From assembly GCA_011087605.1 (NCBI GenBank), contig JAALLE010000043.1, positions 1-32,241 on the forward strand: a stretch of 32,241 nucleotides of DNA, in the 5' to 3' direction. The position numbers and the translations under genes were made by a program. Shown here piece after piece: positions 8,056 to 17,255 of this stretch. The stretch comes from Hyphomicrobiales bacterium. Its GTDB lineage: Bacteria; Pseudomonadota; Alphaproteobacteria; Rhizobiales; Rhizobiaceae. Within the stretch, counting starts at the first letter, position 1. Every line of letters begins with the position of its first letter. The notes under the pieces were generated by a model, which saw only the letters and a list, made by a program, of their open reading frames with translations, made no database searches and had not been told where the DNA came from.

Positions 8056-11000
8056 TCAGAAAAACTTTCTTTGCCACCAACCGCCTTTTTTGGGTTCTGA
8101 ATCAGCAGTAATTGGGTCGGCCGATGCAGACATTTCGACCGCTGCCTGCGGCTCCTGCGCGGTTATGGTTTCTCCACCAACAGCTGCAGCAGACTCCGTC
8201 TTCTTGCGTCGGGTTGTGCGTCGTTTGGGTTTTGCAGGCGGCTCGTTTTCATCGGTGGCAGCATCAACCAGATCGCTGGCCGCGACAGATGGGGCTGCCG
8301 TTTCTGTAATTTCAGAATCTGCTGAATCCTGTTCCGCAGCGGCGGCCTTTTTTGATACGCGTTTGCGACGGGGTTTAGCAGGCTTCTCAGGCTCTGAACC
8401 CGCATCATCCTGGGCTTCTGCTGCTGCATCGGCCGGGGCCTCTGATGCTTCATCAGAGGTGGTTTCGGCTGCATCGCTTTCGGCCTTCTTGGCGCGCGTA
8501 CGCCGGGTTCGTTTGACCCTTCCTGCGGGCTTCTCCTGCTCGTTGTTTGGTGCTTGTTCGGCGTCTGTATCGCCAGCCTGCGCTGCTTCGTCGGCACTGG
8601 CTTCCCCGTCATCATCACTCTTGGCAACTACGGCTTCTTCATCCTCCTCGGTCAATTCAATTGAATCCGGCTGAACTGCGGCTTCCGGAGATGCTCTGCG
8701 GCTGGAAACTTCACCCCGTTCGATTGCACATGGTGTACTGCCCAGACTGTCGTCCGTCGCAATTGATATTGAAACGTTAAATCGGCTTTCAAGGTCGCCC
8801 AGATTGTCGCGCTTGTTATTGAGCACATAAAGAGCGGTCTCGGTGCTGACCTTGACGATCAAGTTGTTGCGCGAATTGCGGTTCAACTGTTCTTCAATTG
8901 TGCGCAGCACGGATATGGCCACCGAGGAGGCGGCTCTGACATGGCCAAGACCTTCACATGTCGGACATGTCTGGGTGGTTGATTCCAAAACGCTGGCGCG
9001 AATGCGCTGACGCGACATTTCCATCAACCCGAAATGAGAAATTCGACCCACCTGAATGCGGGCACGGTCTTCCTTCAAGGCTTCCTTCAGACGCTTTTCA
9101 ACTGAACGGATGTTGCGCTTGTCTTCCATGTCGATGAAGTCGATGACGATGAGACCGGCCAGGTCCCGCAGCCGCAGTTGACGGGCAACTTCATCAGCTG
9201 CTTCCAGATTTGTCTGTACGGCGGTTTCTTCGACCGAGTGCTGACGTGTCGAACGGCCTGAGTTTACGTCAATTGCGACCAGAGCTTCCGTCTGGTCAAT
9301 AATGATGTAGCCACCGGATTTCAGCGTTACTTCCGGTTGCAACATGGCGTCCAGTTGCGCTTCGACACCCATCCGGGCAAACATTGGAATGCGGTCACGA
9401 TACAATTTCACGTTTTTGGCGTGATTTGGCATCAACATGGTCATGAAATCTTTGGCTTCGCGATAGCCTGCATCCCCAGCGACCATGATTTCGCCAGTGT
9501 CCTTGTCATACATGTCCCGAATGGACCGTTTGATAAGGCTGCCTTCTTCGTAGACGAGATAAGGGGCCGTTGATTCCAGCGTCAGGCTGCGAACATTTTC
9601 CCAAAGCCGCATCAGATACTCAAAATCACGCTGAATGTCTTCGGGCTGGCGTGACGCTCCAGCGGTGCGCAAAATGACACCCATTCCCTGCGGGACTTCC
9701 AGATTGGCTGCGACGGCCTTCAATCGTTTCCGGTCCGAAGCATTGGTGATCTTGCGAGAAATACCACCGCCTCGTGCCGTGTTGGGCATCAACACGGAAT
9801 AACGACCGGCCAGGGAAAGATAGGTTGTAAGTGCAGCGCCCTTGTTGCCCCGTTCTTCTTTGACGACCTGGACAAGCAGGATCTGGCGCCGTTTGATGAC
9901 TTCCTGAATTTTATAGTGACGTCGGGGTGCACGGCGGGCCGGCACTTCCTCCATCGCATCCTCAGAGCCAATTTCTTCTACCGCGTCGCCATTTTCAGCG
10001 TCGCCAGAAGCATCAATATCGTTGGCATCATCCTTGGGTTTGCGGCGGCGTGAGCGTGACCGTGAGCGGGACTTGCGTGGCTTGGATTCGGTTTCGTCTT
10101 CGGCTGCATCGGAAGAATCCGCAACGCTTTCAGCCACCACACTTGTGTCTGTTGCATCAGCGGCTTCGACTGATGGCGCTTCAGCATCTTCCTCAGTCTT
10201 CTTCTTACGAGAAGTACGGCGGCGTTTGGGCTTTTCTTCTTTTGCGTCGGCTTCTTGTGATTCTTTGGCCACATCGGCGTTGCTGTCAGGTTCGACAGGG
10301 GACTCATCGGCAGCCACTTCGGAATCCGGTTTGGCTTTGACCCGGGAAGTTCTGCGACGCTGGCGCTTGGGTGGTTCTTTTGATGTTGCTTCTGCAGCAT
10401 CTTCGGCGGTTTGTGCTGGCTGGTCAGAAGTGGCATCGCTGTTGCCGTTGCCATCGGCGTTGTCGTCGGCGTTGTCGTCGGCGGCGGCTGTCTCAGCAAC
10501 CACGTCAGATTTTTTCTTGCGCGGAGCGCGAGTTGTTTTTTTCTTCGGCTTGGCCGGCTCGGAAACAACGTCATCACCGTCATTGTCGGCAGACATTGAG
10601 GACGCGTCGTCGTCGCTTTCCTCTCCGTTGTCCTCGTTACTGTCCTCGCCGCTGTCCTTGCCGCTGTCTGACTCTTCGGAAACGTCGACTTTGGCTCTTT
10701 TTGTGGCCGGCTTTTCATCAGCAGGTGCTGTTTCTTCAGGTGAATCGCTGGTGTCTGCCGCGTTTACTGCTTCGGCATCTTGTGACGTTTCCTCAGTCTT
10801 TTCAGACTTTTCTCCCGCGTCGCCAGAATTAGCGTCCTCTGAACTGGCATCTGATTGATCGGCTTTTGCACTGGAATCTGACTTGCCACGGCGTCTGGAA
10901 CGACGCTTGCGGGCGGGTTTTTCCTTCGCTTCCTCTGCATCTTCAGCGTCCTGGTCCTGCAGCGCTTCGGCGGCTGCGGCTTCTCGCGCATCCTCCGCAT

Positions 11001-11280
11001 CTGCATCAAGCAGCGCCTGCCGGTCTGCGACAGGAATTTGATAATAATCTGGATGAATCTCACTGAAGGCGAGGAAACCATGGCGGTTGCCGCCATAGTC
11101 TACAAAAGCCGCCTGCAAGGAGGGTTCTACACGTGTTACTTTTGCCAGATAGATGTTGCCGCGAAGCTGGGTTTTGTGTTCCGATTCGAAGTCGAATTCG
11201 TCAACCCGGTTGCCGCGTACCATGACAACGCGGGTTTCTTCCGGGTGGCCCGCGTCGATGAGCATCTTGTTGTTGGGCAT
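8056..11280 (-). CDS. rne: Ribonuclease E
   Basis: Endoribonuclease that starts mRNA decay and processes rRNA and tRNA precursors; it scaffolds the degradosome. The 1,074-residue protein starts MPNNKMLIDAGHPEETRV and carries an S1 domain (NIYLAKVTRVEPSLQAAFVDYG). A very long acidic and Arg/Lys-rich insertion (about residues 90-450) interrupts that domain before it resumes at HYKIQEVI and QVVKEERGNKGAALTTY. Catalytic aspartates are Asp671 (AIDVNSGRS) and Asp714 (IVIDFID), 43 residues apart as in E. coli, and the zinc-link cysteines are Cys772 and Cys775 (CPTC). Residues 850-1074 are a disordered-looking tail with RRTRR and KPRRKR basic tracts, ending in GGWWQRKFF, like the PNPase-binding GWW end known from Caulobacter. 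Short DNA repeats encode parts of the insertion (for example near 10459-10485). Confidence 0.97.
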   Translation of the reverse strand: MPNNKMLIDAGHPEETRVVMVRGNRVDEFDFESEHKTQLRGNIYLAKVTRVEPSLQAAFVDYGGNRHGFLAFSEIHPDYYQIPVADRQALLDADAEDAREAAAAEALQDQDAEDAEEAKEKPARKRRSRRRGKSDSSAKADQSDASSEDANSGDAGEKSEKTEETSQDAEAVNAADTSDSPEETAPADEKPATKRAKVDVSEESDSGKDSGEDSNEDNGEESDDDASSMSADNDGDDVVSEPAKPKKKTTRAPRKKKSDVVAETAAADDNADDNADGNGNSDATSDQPAQTAEDAAEATSKEPPKRQRRRTSRVKAKPDSEVAADESPVEPDSNADVAKESQEADAKEEKPKRRRTSRKKKTEEDAEAPSVEAADATDTSVVAESVADSSDAAEDETESKPRKSRSRSRSRRRKPKDDANDIDASGDAENGDAVEEIGSEDAMEEVPARRAPRRHYKIQEVIKRRQILLVQVVKEERGNKGAALTTYLSLAGRYSVLMPNTARGGGISRKITNASDRKRLKAVAANLEVPQGMGVILRTAGASRQPEDIQRDFEYLMRLWENVRSLTLESTAPYLVYEEGSLIKRSIRDMYDKDTGEIMVAGDAGYREAKDFMTMLMPNHAKNVKLYRDRIPMFARMGVEAQLDAMLQPEVTLKSGGYIIIDQTEALVAIDVNSGRSTRQHSVEETAVQTNLEAADEVARQLRLRDLAGLIVIDFIDMEDKRNIRSVEKRLKEALKEDRARIQVGRISHFGLMEMSRQRIRASVLESTTQTCPTCEGLGHVRAASSVAISVLRTIEEQLNRNSRNNLIVKVSTETALYVLNNKRDNLGDLESRFNVSISIATDDSLGSTPCAIERGEVSSRRASPEAAVQPDSIELTEEDEEAVVAKSDDDGEASADEAAQAGDTDAEQAPNNEQEKPAGRVKRTRRTRAKKAESDAAETTSDEASEAPADAAAEAQDDAGSEPEKPAKPRRKRVSKKAAAAEQDSADSEITETAAPSVAASDLVDAATDENEPPAKPKRRTTRRKKTESAAAVGGETITAQEPQAAVEMSASADPITADSEPKKGGWWQRKFF

Positions 11281-12055
11281 TTAAATTGCTTTCCGCAGAT
11301 TTCTTCCTTCGCATACACAATCGATCGGATAAGTCGCGCTGTGGCGATCCGTCGAGAAAGCGGTCGGATGAAAATCTGTCTATTACTGAGACTGGTCGCA
11401 CGGCGGCGGTTCGACAACTGTCCTGAGGACTCAAAACGTCGGGATACAGTTGTGCAAGTTCTGCAGAACCTAACAAACCCAGCGAACGTGACAGGACAGC
11501 ATGCGGTGTAGATGATACCCGCTTTGTCTCTGTACTCGCTTGTGATTTCGTCCGCGTCATTGCCAGTCATTACCTAAACTTGGTCGCTTTGAAACATCTG
11601 GTCTCAAAACAACCGCGATTGCGTGTCTGTCACGCTGCCCATACGCTTTTGTCATTGCGCGGGCTGTTGCATCGCGATGGGTCCCCAATATTGGTGCACA
11701 TCGCAAATCTGAATTTCGAACAAACGCATTGCGTCGTATCGTTGCGGCCGAAGATTTCAGTAAGAGCGTTATCGCGCGATACTTTTTGGACGGGTTGTCC
11801 TGAGTAACGCGATGTACGAACCTTTCTAAATGAAATGCTTAGCCTGGATCGGACTATAAATAGTTTGCCGTATGCAGAACGTAAGCTCCGAGCGCCTTAA
11901 AAACAAGCGCCATTTTGGTTTTGGTCAATTAAACGCCAAAATTGTATGCATTTTTATCTTCTGAAGGTAATGGTTACAGGCTGTTAACCATAGTTACCTT
12001 AACCTTACCGTGGTTCGGCGATTCTATCGGTCTCGTCATGATTGGTTCTGCCTGA
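11281..12055. promoter_or_regulatory. Divergent gene-free control region between rne and the amidase gene
   Basis: A 775-base stretch with no convincing coding frame; the short open frames present have no recognisable content. The half next to rne probably holds a long 5' leader and promoter, since RNase E genes are often autoregulated through their leader; this is inferred from the family. The half next to the amidase is A/T-rich, with ACTATAAATAG near 11853 resembling a -10 region and a TTAACC-rich inverted repeat at 11966-11998. I saw no tRNA-like cloverleaf and no terminator with a T run here. Confidence 0.55.
11966..11998. promoter_or_regulatory. Inverted repeat with TTAACCAT upstream of the amidase gene
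   Basis: GGTAATGGTTA (11966-11976) and TAACCATAGTTACC (11985-11998) are complementary apart from a three-base bulge, with an 8-base loop. TTAACCAT at 11984-11991 matches a half-site used by the alphaproteobacterial cell-cycle regulator CtrA, and TTAACCTTACC follows directly. The site lies 58-90 bases before the amidase start, a normal position for an operator. Assignment to CtrA is a guess based on the motif only. Confidence 0.35.
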
Positions 12056-13285
12056 ATGCTAGCTCATACCTCTAAAATATCGAGAGTTTCTCTGGTTTGC
12101 ATGTTTTTGACATCAATCCTTTGGGCTACGAGTTTTGCGGTTTTTGTACCAAACCTTGCGATTGCCTCGGGCAGCAATCAATTGCCAATTGCCTTTGCTG
12201 CCCGAATTGTTGGGGATTCAACGCGCGGACGCCTCATCGTCGATTTTGATCAGGTCATCGACCACGAAGTCCATCTGATGGACGCACCGATGCGAATCGT
12301 TGTCGATATGTCCCAGTCGATTTTCAATCTGGGCAAGGATGCAAAGCTTCTACCGCGTTCGCTGATTTCCAAATTTCGATATGGGTATATCGATGACGGC
12401 CGGTCGAGAATTATTCTGGAGCTGTCTGAAGCCGCTTCGATTGTTGGTCACCGATTAAAGACTGTCGATTCAGGCAAGCGTTTTCGGCTGTTTATCGATT
12501 TTATGGCGACCTCTGAGGAGAATTTCGCCAAGCTGATCTTAAAGAAAAAGGAAGTCGAGCCCAAAAATGTGGTTCGCAATCGTGCCAAGACCCGCCGACG
12601 TTTTACCATCGTTCTGGACCCGGGGCACGGAGGCATTGACGGCGGCGCGAGCGGCGTCAAGAAAACCATCGAAAAATCAGTCACGCTCAATTTCGCAAAT
12701 CGGTTGAAGGCCTTGCTCTCCAAAAACAAGAATTTTGACGTGATACTCACCCGCGATGATGATGTATTTCTGGGACTTGCAGATCGTTTGACAATTGCCC
12801 GGGAGGCCAAGGCCGACCTGTTCCTGTCTATTCACGCCGACTCGCTTGCTCAAAAACATATACGAGGTGCCACCGTCTATAGTCTGTCGGAGGAGGGGAC
12901 TGACGACATATCCAGGCTGTTGGCCCGAAAGCAAAACAGAACAGATCTGATTGCCGGGTTGGAATTGCCCGAGTCCAAACCCGGTGTGTCTGACATTCTC
13001 ATCGATATGACACGGCGAGAGACCGAAGTTTTTTCAAAGCAATTCGCCAGTGTTCTCGTTGGACGGCTGGAAAATGATATTAAATTGATTCGCAATCCAC
13101 ACCGGGCGGCTGATTTTTATGTGCTTAAGGCGCCCGAAGTTCCCTCAATCTTGTTGGAACTGGGTTATTTGTCGAATATTGAGGATGAACAGTTGATGCG
13201 TTCAAAAGAATGGCAAACTCTGGCCGTGCAACGCACTTACGATGCAATTGTAGAGTTTTTTGAGATACGGTTGGCTCGAAAATGA
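12056..13285 (+). CDS. amiC: Periplasmic N-acetylmuramoyl-L-alanine amidase with AMIN domain
   Basis: Cuts the amide bond between muramic acid and the stem peptide, mainly to separate daughter cells. The 409-residue protein has a signal peptide (hydrophobic core about residues 12-36, ending AIASG), an AMIN localisation domain (about 45-150; RLIVDFDQVIDHEV, MRIVVDMSQS), a basic linker and an Amidase_3 catalytic domain (about 183-405). Zinc ligands are His191 in LDPGHGG, Glu206 and His260 in LSIHAD; the catalytic Glu368 lies in ILLELGYLSN. The insert typical of autoinhibited, EnvC-type-activated amidases seems to lie around residues 275-330. The ATG at 12056 has no clear ribosome site, and a second ATG at residue 16 is possible. 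It is followed by PBP1A, as in many related genomes. Confidence 0.93.
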   Translation: MLAHTSKISRVSLVCMFLTSILWATSFAVFVPNLAIASGSNQLPIAFAARIVGDSTRGRLIVDFDQVIDHEVHLMDAPMRIVVDMSQSIFNLGKDAKLLPRSLISKFRYGYIDDGRSRIILELSEAASIVGHRLKTVDSGKRFRLFIDFMATSEENFAKLILKKKEVEPKNVVRNRAKTRRRFTIVLDPGHGGIDGGASGVKKTIEKSVTLNFANRLKALLSKNKNFDVILTRDDDVFLGLADRLTIAREAKADLFLSIHADSLAQKHIRGATVYSLSEEGTDDISRLLARKQNRTDLIAGLELPESKPGVSDILIDMTRRETEVFSKQFASVLVGRLENDIKLIRNPHRAADFYVLKAPEVPSILLELGYLSNIEDEQLMRSKEWQTLAVQRTYDAIVEFFEIRLARK

Positions 13286-13442
13286 CGTTTACCTTTGGTA
13301 ATGTTTGTGCAACAGGCTTTGTCACAATGCCATTGCCCGACGGCCACGCCTTACAATCACCCAATTTAAGCGTGATTTCAGTATTGGGCGAAGTTACATC
13401 TGCGAAGATGACATTCGAACGAATTGCAGGAAATCCCACACC

Positions 13443-15917
13443 ATGTTCTTGAAACTTTTCGGCTATTTTTTTGGAATTGGGACCGCAGCGCTGATTGCGC
13501 TTGTGACCGGAGTTTATCTGTATTCAGCTGAACTCGAAAAAGAACTGCCCGATTATGAGGTTCTCAATCAATATGAGCCTCCGGTGACGACTCGTATCCA
13601 TGCTTCTGACGGAGCATTGATTGCCGAATATGCCCGTGAACGACGCCTGTATCTGCCTATCCAGGCAATTCCGGCACTGATGCAACAGGCGTTCATATCT
13701 GCCGAAGACAAAAACTTCCGCAAACATGGCGGTATTGACTATCTGGCGCTCGGCAATGCCGCATTCACCTATTTTGAGGCCAAGATCAGCGGTCGCAATG
13801 CGCGGGCGAGGGGGGCTTCGACAATCACCCAGCAGGTCGCCAAGAACTTTCTGCTGACCAGCGACCGTACCGCGGATCGCAAGATCAAAGAAGCGATGCT
13901 GGCATTCCGCATTGAGGATGCCTATTCGAAGGACAAAATTCTGGAGCTCTATCTCAATGAGATTTTTCTCGGATTGGGATCTTATGGCGTTGCCGGTGCC
14001 TCGCTGGCCTATTTCGACAAGTCGGTTGGAGATCTGGACGTTCACGAAGTCGCCTATCTGGCAGCCCTGCCGAAAGCGCCGAACAATTATCACCCTTTCC
14101 GTCATACCGAAAAAGCGCTGGAACGCCGAAACTGGGTGATCGGCCGGATGAACATTAACGGATACATCACCGCCGAAGAGGCTGAGGAAGCCAAAGCAAA
14201 ACCACTCAGTGTCAATCCGCGAAAGCAAGGCTCTTATCTGGAAGCTACAGAATATTTTTCCGAAGAAGTGCGCCGCCAGATTGTCGAACGCTATGGCCAG
14301 AACGCGCTCTATGAAGGTGGATTGTCAATCCGAACTACCGTCGACCCGAAGATGCAGATGCTGGGTCGGGTTGCCCTGCGAGCCGGTTTGATCAGCTATG
14401 ATCGTAAAAAAGGTTATCACGGACCTTATGCGCAAATTGAACTGGGCGAAGACTGGGCCGACGAGTTGGTGAAGCTGGATGAACTGGATGATGTTGCCGA
14501 ATGGCGTCAGGCCGTTGTTTTGGAAGTTGGTGATAGTTTTGCCCGTGTGGGATTGCGTCCCGGACGCCTTGTCAGCCGGGCGTTATCTGATGATCGCGAT
14601 GAAGCGACAATCTATCTGGAAGATGCACCTTGGGCCAACCGGCTGACGACTAAGGTCAAAGGGAAGAATCGCAAAAGCACCAAGATCACCCGGATGGACG
14701 AACTGATGCAGCCCGGAGACGTTATCCATGTGTCCTCGCTGGATGGACGATTTGTCCTGGAACAGGTGCCGGAAGTTTCGGGTGCTTTGGTGGCGATGAA
14801 CCCGCATACGGGCCGCGTATTGTCGATGATGGGTGGATTCTCGTTCAAACAATCGCAGTTTAATCGTGCAACGCAAGCCAAACGCCAGCCTGGCTCGGCA
14901 TTTAAACCATTTGTATATGCCGCTGCACTCGACAACGGATACACGCCTTCGTCGGTGGTTCTGGACGGACCATTCAAGAAAGATCAGGGCGGTAATCTGG
15001 GTATCTGGGAGCCGAAAAACTATGGTGGCAAATATGCTGGCCCCTCGACGCTTCGACTGGGCATTGAAAAGTCCAGAAACCTGATGACTGTGCGATTGGC
15101 CAACGATATGGGCATGCCGCTGATTGCCGAATACGCGAAGCGTTTTGGCATCTATGACGGGCAGATACGTGGTCTGGCATCTTCGCTTGGTTCGCGAGAA
15201 ACTTCGGTTTTGCGTATGGTGTCGGCCTATTCGGTTCTTGCCAATGGTGGCAAGCGCATTGTTCCGTCACTGATCGACCGAATTCAGGACCGTTACGGTC
15301 GCACGATCTTCAAACACGAACAACGCGTGTGCGATGACTGCCGTGCCGCAAGCTGGGAAGGTCAGGAGGAACCTGATCTGATCGACAATCGCGATCAGGT
15401 GCTGGACCCGATGACTGCCTATCAAATCACCTCCATGATGGAAGGGGTCGTTCAGCGCGGAACGGCTCGGGTCGTAGCCGGTCTGGGTGTCCCGATTGCC
15501 GGCAAGACCGGCACGACAAACGAAGAAAAGGACGCCTGGTTTGTCGGTTATTCGCCTGACCTGGTAGTCGGTGTGTTCGTTGGCTATGACACTCCCGAAC
15601 CGATGGGCAAGGGCAGTACTGGGGGTGGTTTGGCCGCTCCTATCTTCGTCGAGTTCATGCAAACGGCATTGACAGAAAGTGTCGCCATCGATTTTCGCGT
15701 GCCGGAGGGGATCAAGCTCTACCCGATCAACGCCAAAACCGGCCTGTTGGCTCAGGCAGGGTCTGGAGGCGTGATTATGGAAGCCTTCAAGCCGGGCACC
15801 CAACCGCCAAACAGCTATTCCATTATCGGATTCGAATCCGATATGCTGGATGGTGTTCTGTCTACGTCTAAAGAAGCTACACGCGCCGTGATTACGGGCA
15901 CCGGTGGACTTTATTGA
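13443..15917 (+). CDS. mrcA: Penicillin-binding protein 1A (bifunctional transglycosylase/transpeptidase)
   Basis: Polymerises lipid II into glycan strands and cross-links the peptides in the periplasm. The 824-residue protein has one N-terminal membrane anchor (about residues 5-27). Its GT51 domain has catalytic Glu88 in SAEDKNFRKHGG, the motif GASTITQQVAKN, RKIKEAMLA and ILELYLNEIFLG. An OB-like insert follows (about 320-460), then the transpeptidase with Ser485 in SAFK, SRN as the SxN motif, and Lys688 in GKTGTT. I chose the ATG at 13443, preceded by AGGAA; the frame is open further upstream, but that part is not protein-like. The gene lies 157 bases after the amidase and is probably cotranscribed with it. 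This is the class A enzyme usual in alphaproteobacteria, also called ponA. Confidence 0.96.
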   Translation: MFLKLFGYFFGIGTAALIALVTGVYLYSAELEKELPDYEVLNQYEPPVTTRIHASDGALIAEYARERRLYLPIQAIPALMQQAFISAEDKNFRKHGGIDYLALGNAAFTYFEAKISGRNARARGASTITQQVAKNFLLTSDRTADRKIKEAMLAFRIEDAYSKDKILELYLNEIFLGLGSYGVAGASLAYFDKSVGDLDVHEVAYLAALPKAPNNYHPFRHTEKALERRNWVIGRMNINGYITAEEAEEAKAKPLSVNPRKQGSYLEATEYFSEEVRRQIVERYGQNALYEGGLSIRTTVDPKMQMLGRVALRAGLISYDRKKGYHGPYAQIELGEDWADELVKLDELDDVAEWRQAVVLEVGDSFARVGLRPGRLVSRALSDDRDEATIYLEDAPWANRLTTKVKGKNRKSTKITRMDELMQPGDVIHVSSLDGRFVLEQVPEVSGALVAMNPHTGRVLSMMGGFSFKQSQFNRATQAKRQPGSAFKPFVYAAALDNGYTPSSVVLDGPFKKDQGGNLGIWEPKNYGGKYAGPSTLRLGIEKSRNLMTVRLANDMGMPLIAEYAKRFGIYDGQIRGLASSLGSRETSVLRMVSAYSVLANGGKRIVPSLIDRIQDRYGRTIFKHEQRVCDDCRAASWEGQEEPDLIDNRDQVLDPMTAYQITSMMEGVVQRGTARVVAGLGVPIAGKTGTTNEEKDAWFVGYSPDLVVGVFVGYDTPEPMGKGSTGGGLAAPIFVEFMQTALTESVAIDFRVPEGIKLYPINAKTGLLAQAGSGGVIMEAFKPGTQPPNSYSIIGFESDMLDGVLSTSKEATRAVITGTGGLY

Positions 15918-15987
15918 AGCTTTGACAGCAGCCGGGCTTGCCGACGGCGGTTTACAGGCCTAAGCGAAGCGCGTTGCGTTCGTTTGG

Positions 15988-17208
15988 ATGATCTTCTTGA
16001 TGCTGACATTTTATCGCCAAAACGCCCGTTGGTTGTTTGGTGGATTCTTGCTGGCCGGTTTTTCCGGCTTTGGCCAGACGTTTTTCATCTCCATTTGGGG
16101 GTCGGAAATTCGCGCGGCTTTCAACCTGAGCCACGGCGACTTTGGGCTGGTCTACATGTTTGCAACTCTTGCCAGCGCTGCAGTACTGCCAATTGTCGGC
16201 CGTTTGGTGGATATCCTGTCTGTGGCTGTGACGAGCGTCCTGGTTATTGTGATGCTGGCTTTGGCGGGGGTGACCATGAACTTTGCAAATTCGCTGGCCA
16301 TGCTGGTTGTGGCGATATTTTTGCTGCGGCTTTTTGGTCAGGGCATGATGACCCATACCGCGATAACCGCGATGGGCCGCTGGTACGCTGAAAATCGCGG
16401 CAAGGCTGTTTCCATTGCCGCCATTGGTCATCAGTTCTCTGAGGCATTATTCCCGACAATATTTGTTGCTCTTGCTGCCATGTTTGGCTTGCGGGAAAGC
16501 TGGTTGATCGCCAGTGCGGTGCTGATTGTGGTTGCATTGCCTCTGATCGTTGCGCTGATGCGTGTCGAGCGCATTCCGCAGAGCCAGGTTCGCGAAGTCA
16601 CCGAGCATGGGCGCCAATGGACTCGTGGCGAGATGTTGCGGGACCCGTGTTTCTGGTTGACCGGAGTTGGAGTATTTTCTCCCGCCTTTATCGGTACATC
16701 AATATTCTTCCATCAGGACTATTTGATAGAGATCAACAATTGGCAGCCGTCGCTCTACTACAGTTCGTTTGCATTGATGGCTTCGATGACCGTGATTGTG
16801 GCTCTGGCTACCGGATTTGCAGTGGATCGCTGGAGCGCGGTTCGGGTATTGCCAATGTTTATGTTGCCGCTGGGTCTGTCTTGTTTTGTGCTTGGAACAT
16901 TTACAGCGCCACCAACAATTGTCGTCTTTATGCTGCTGCTTGGGGTCAGTTACGGTATGACGTCCACCCTATTCGGTGCGATCTGGCCAGAGGTTTATGG
17001 AACCCGTCATTTGGGGAGCCTGCGGTCGGTCACCATATCGCTGATGGTTTTCATGTCGGCAGCGGGCCCGGGGGCCACCGGCTGGTTGATTGATGCAGGA
17101 ATTCCTTTTAGCACCCAACTGTTGTATTTGGGGGGCATTCTGCCTTGCAACAATTGCCATTATGTCCGTCGCCTCACGAACCTATCAACGCAGAATAGCG
17201 ACGGTTGA
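15988..17208 (+). CDS. MFS transporter, C-terminal tail frameshifted
   Basis: A major facilitator superfamily membrane transporter with about 12 hydrophobic segments. The first half includes GFGQTFFISIWGSEIR and the loop RLFGQGMMTHTAITAMGRWYAENRGKA (the conserved inter-helix loop, quoted only in part). The substrate is unknown. The visible protein has 406 residues, but its last 24 or so (CNNCHYVRRLTNLSTQNSDG) are polar and unlike a final helix. Removing one G from the G6 run at 17130-17135 gives AFCLATIAIMSVASRTYQRR and a stop at 17222-17224. That is a proper last helix with a basic cytoplasmic end. The start could also be the ATG at 16000; neither has a strong ribosome site. It follows mrcA by 70 bases. 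Confidence 0.85.
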   Translation: MIFLMLTFYRQNARWLFGGFLLAGFSGFGQTFFISIWGSEIRAAFNLSHGDFGLVYMFATLASAAVLPIVGRLVDILSVAVTSVLVIVMLALAGVTMNFANSLAMLVVAIFLLRLFGQGMMTHTAITAMGRWYAENRGKAVSIAAIGHQFSEALFPTIFVALAAMFGLRESWLIASAVLIVVALPLIVALMRVERIPQSQVREVTEHGRQWTRGEMLRDPCFWLTGVGVFSPAFIGTSIFFHQDYLIEINNWQPSLYYSSFALMASMTVIVALATGFAVDRWSAVRVLPMFMLPLGLSCFVLGTFTAPPTIVVFMLLLGVSYGMTSTLFGAIWPEVYGTRHLGSLRSVTISLMVFMSAAGPGATGWLIDAGIPFSTQLLYLGGILPCNNCHYVRRLTNLSTQNSDG

Positions 17209-17255
17209 GCAATTGATCCGTTGAGTTTTGCGACTGCCTGATTTACAGCCCCCTC

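Noticed and set aside
10022-10858. Plus-strand open frame (278 residues, Ser/Ala/Leu-rich) opposite RNase E
   Set aside because: It is the mirror of the GAC/GAA/GCT-rich insertion of rne; the low-complexity content follows from codon use on the other strand. The same applies to 8090-8674 and 9978-10718.
11580-11807. 75-residue plus-strand open frame in the rne-amidase gap
   Set aside because: No ribosome site, no motif and atypical composition; more likely leader or promoter DNA.
13524-14228. Minus-strand open frame (234 residues) opposite mrcA
   Set aside because: It lies wholly within the GT51 domain coding region and has no motif or start signal.
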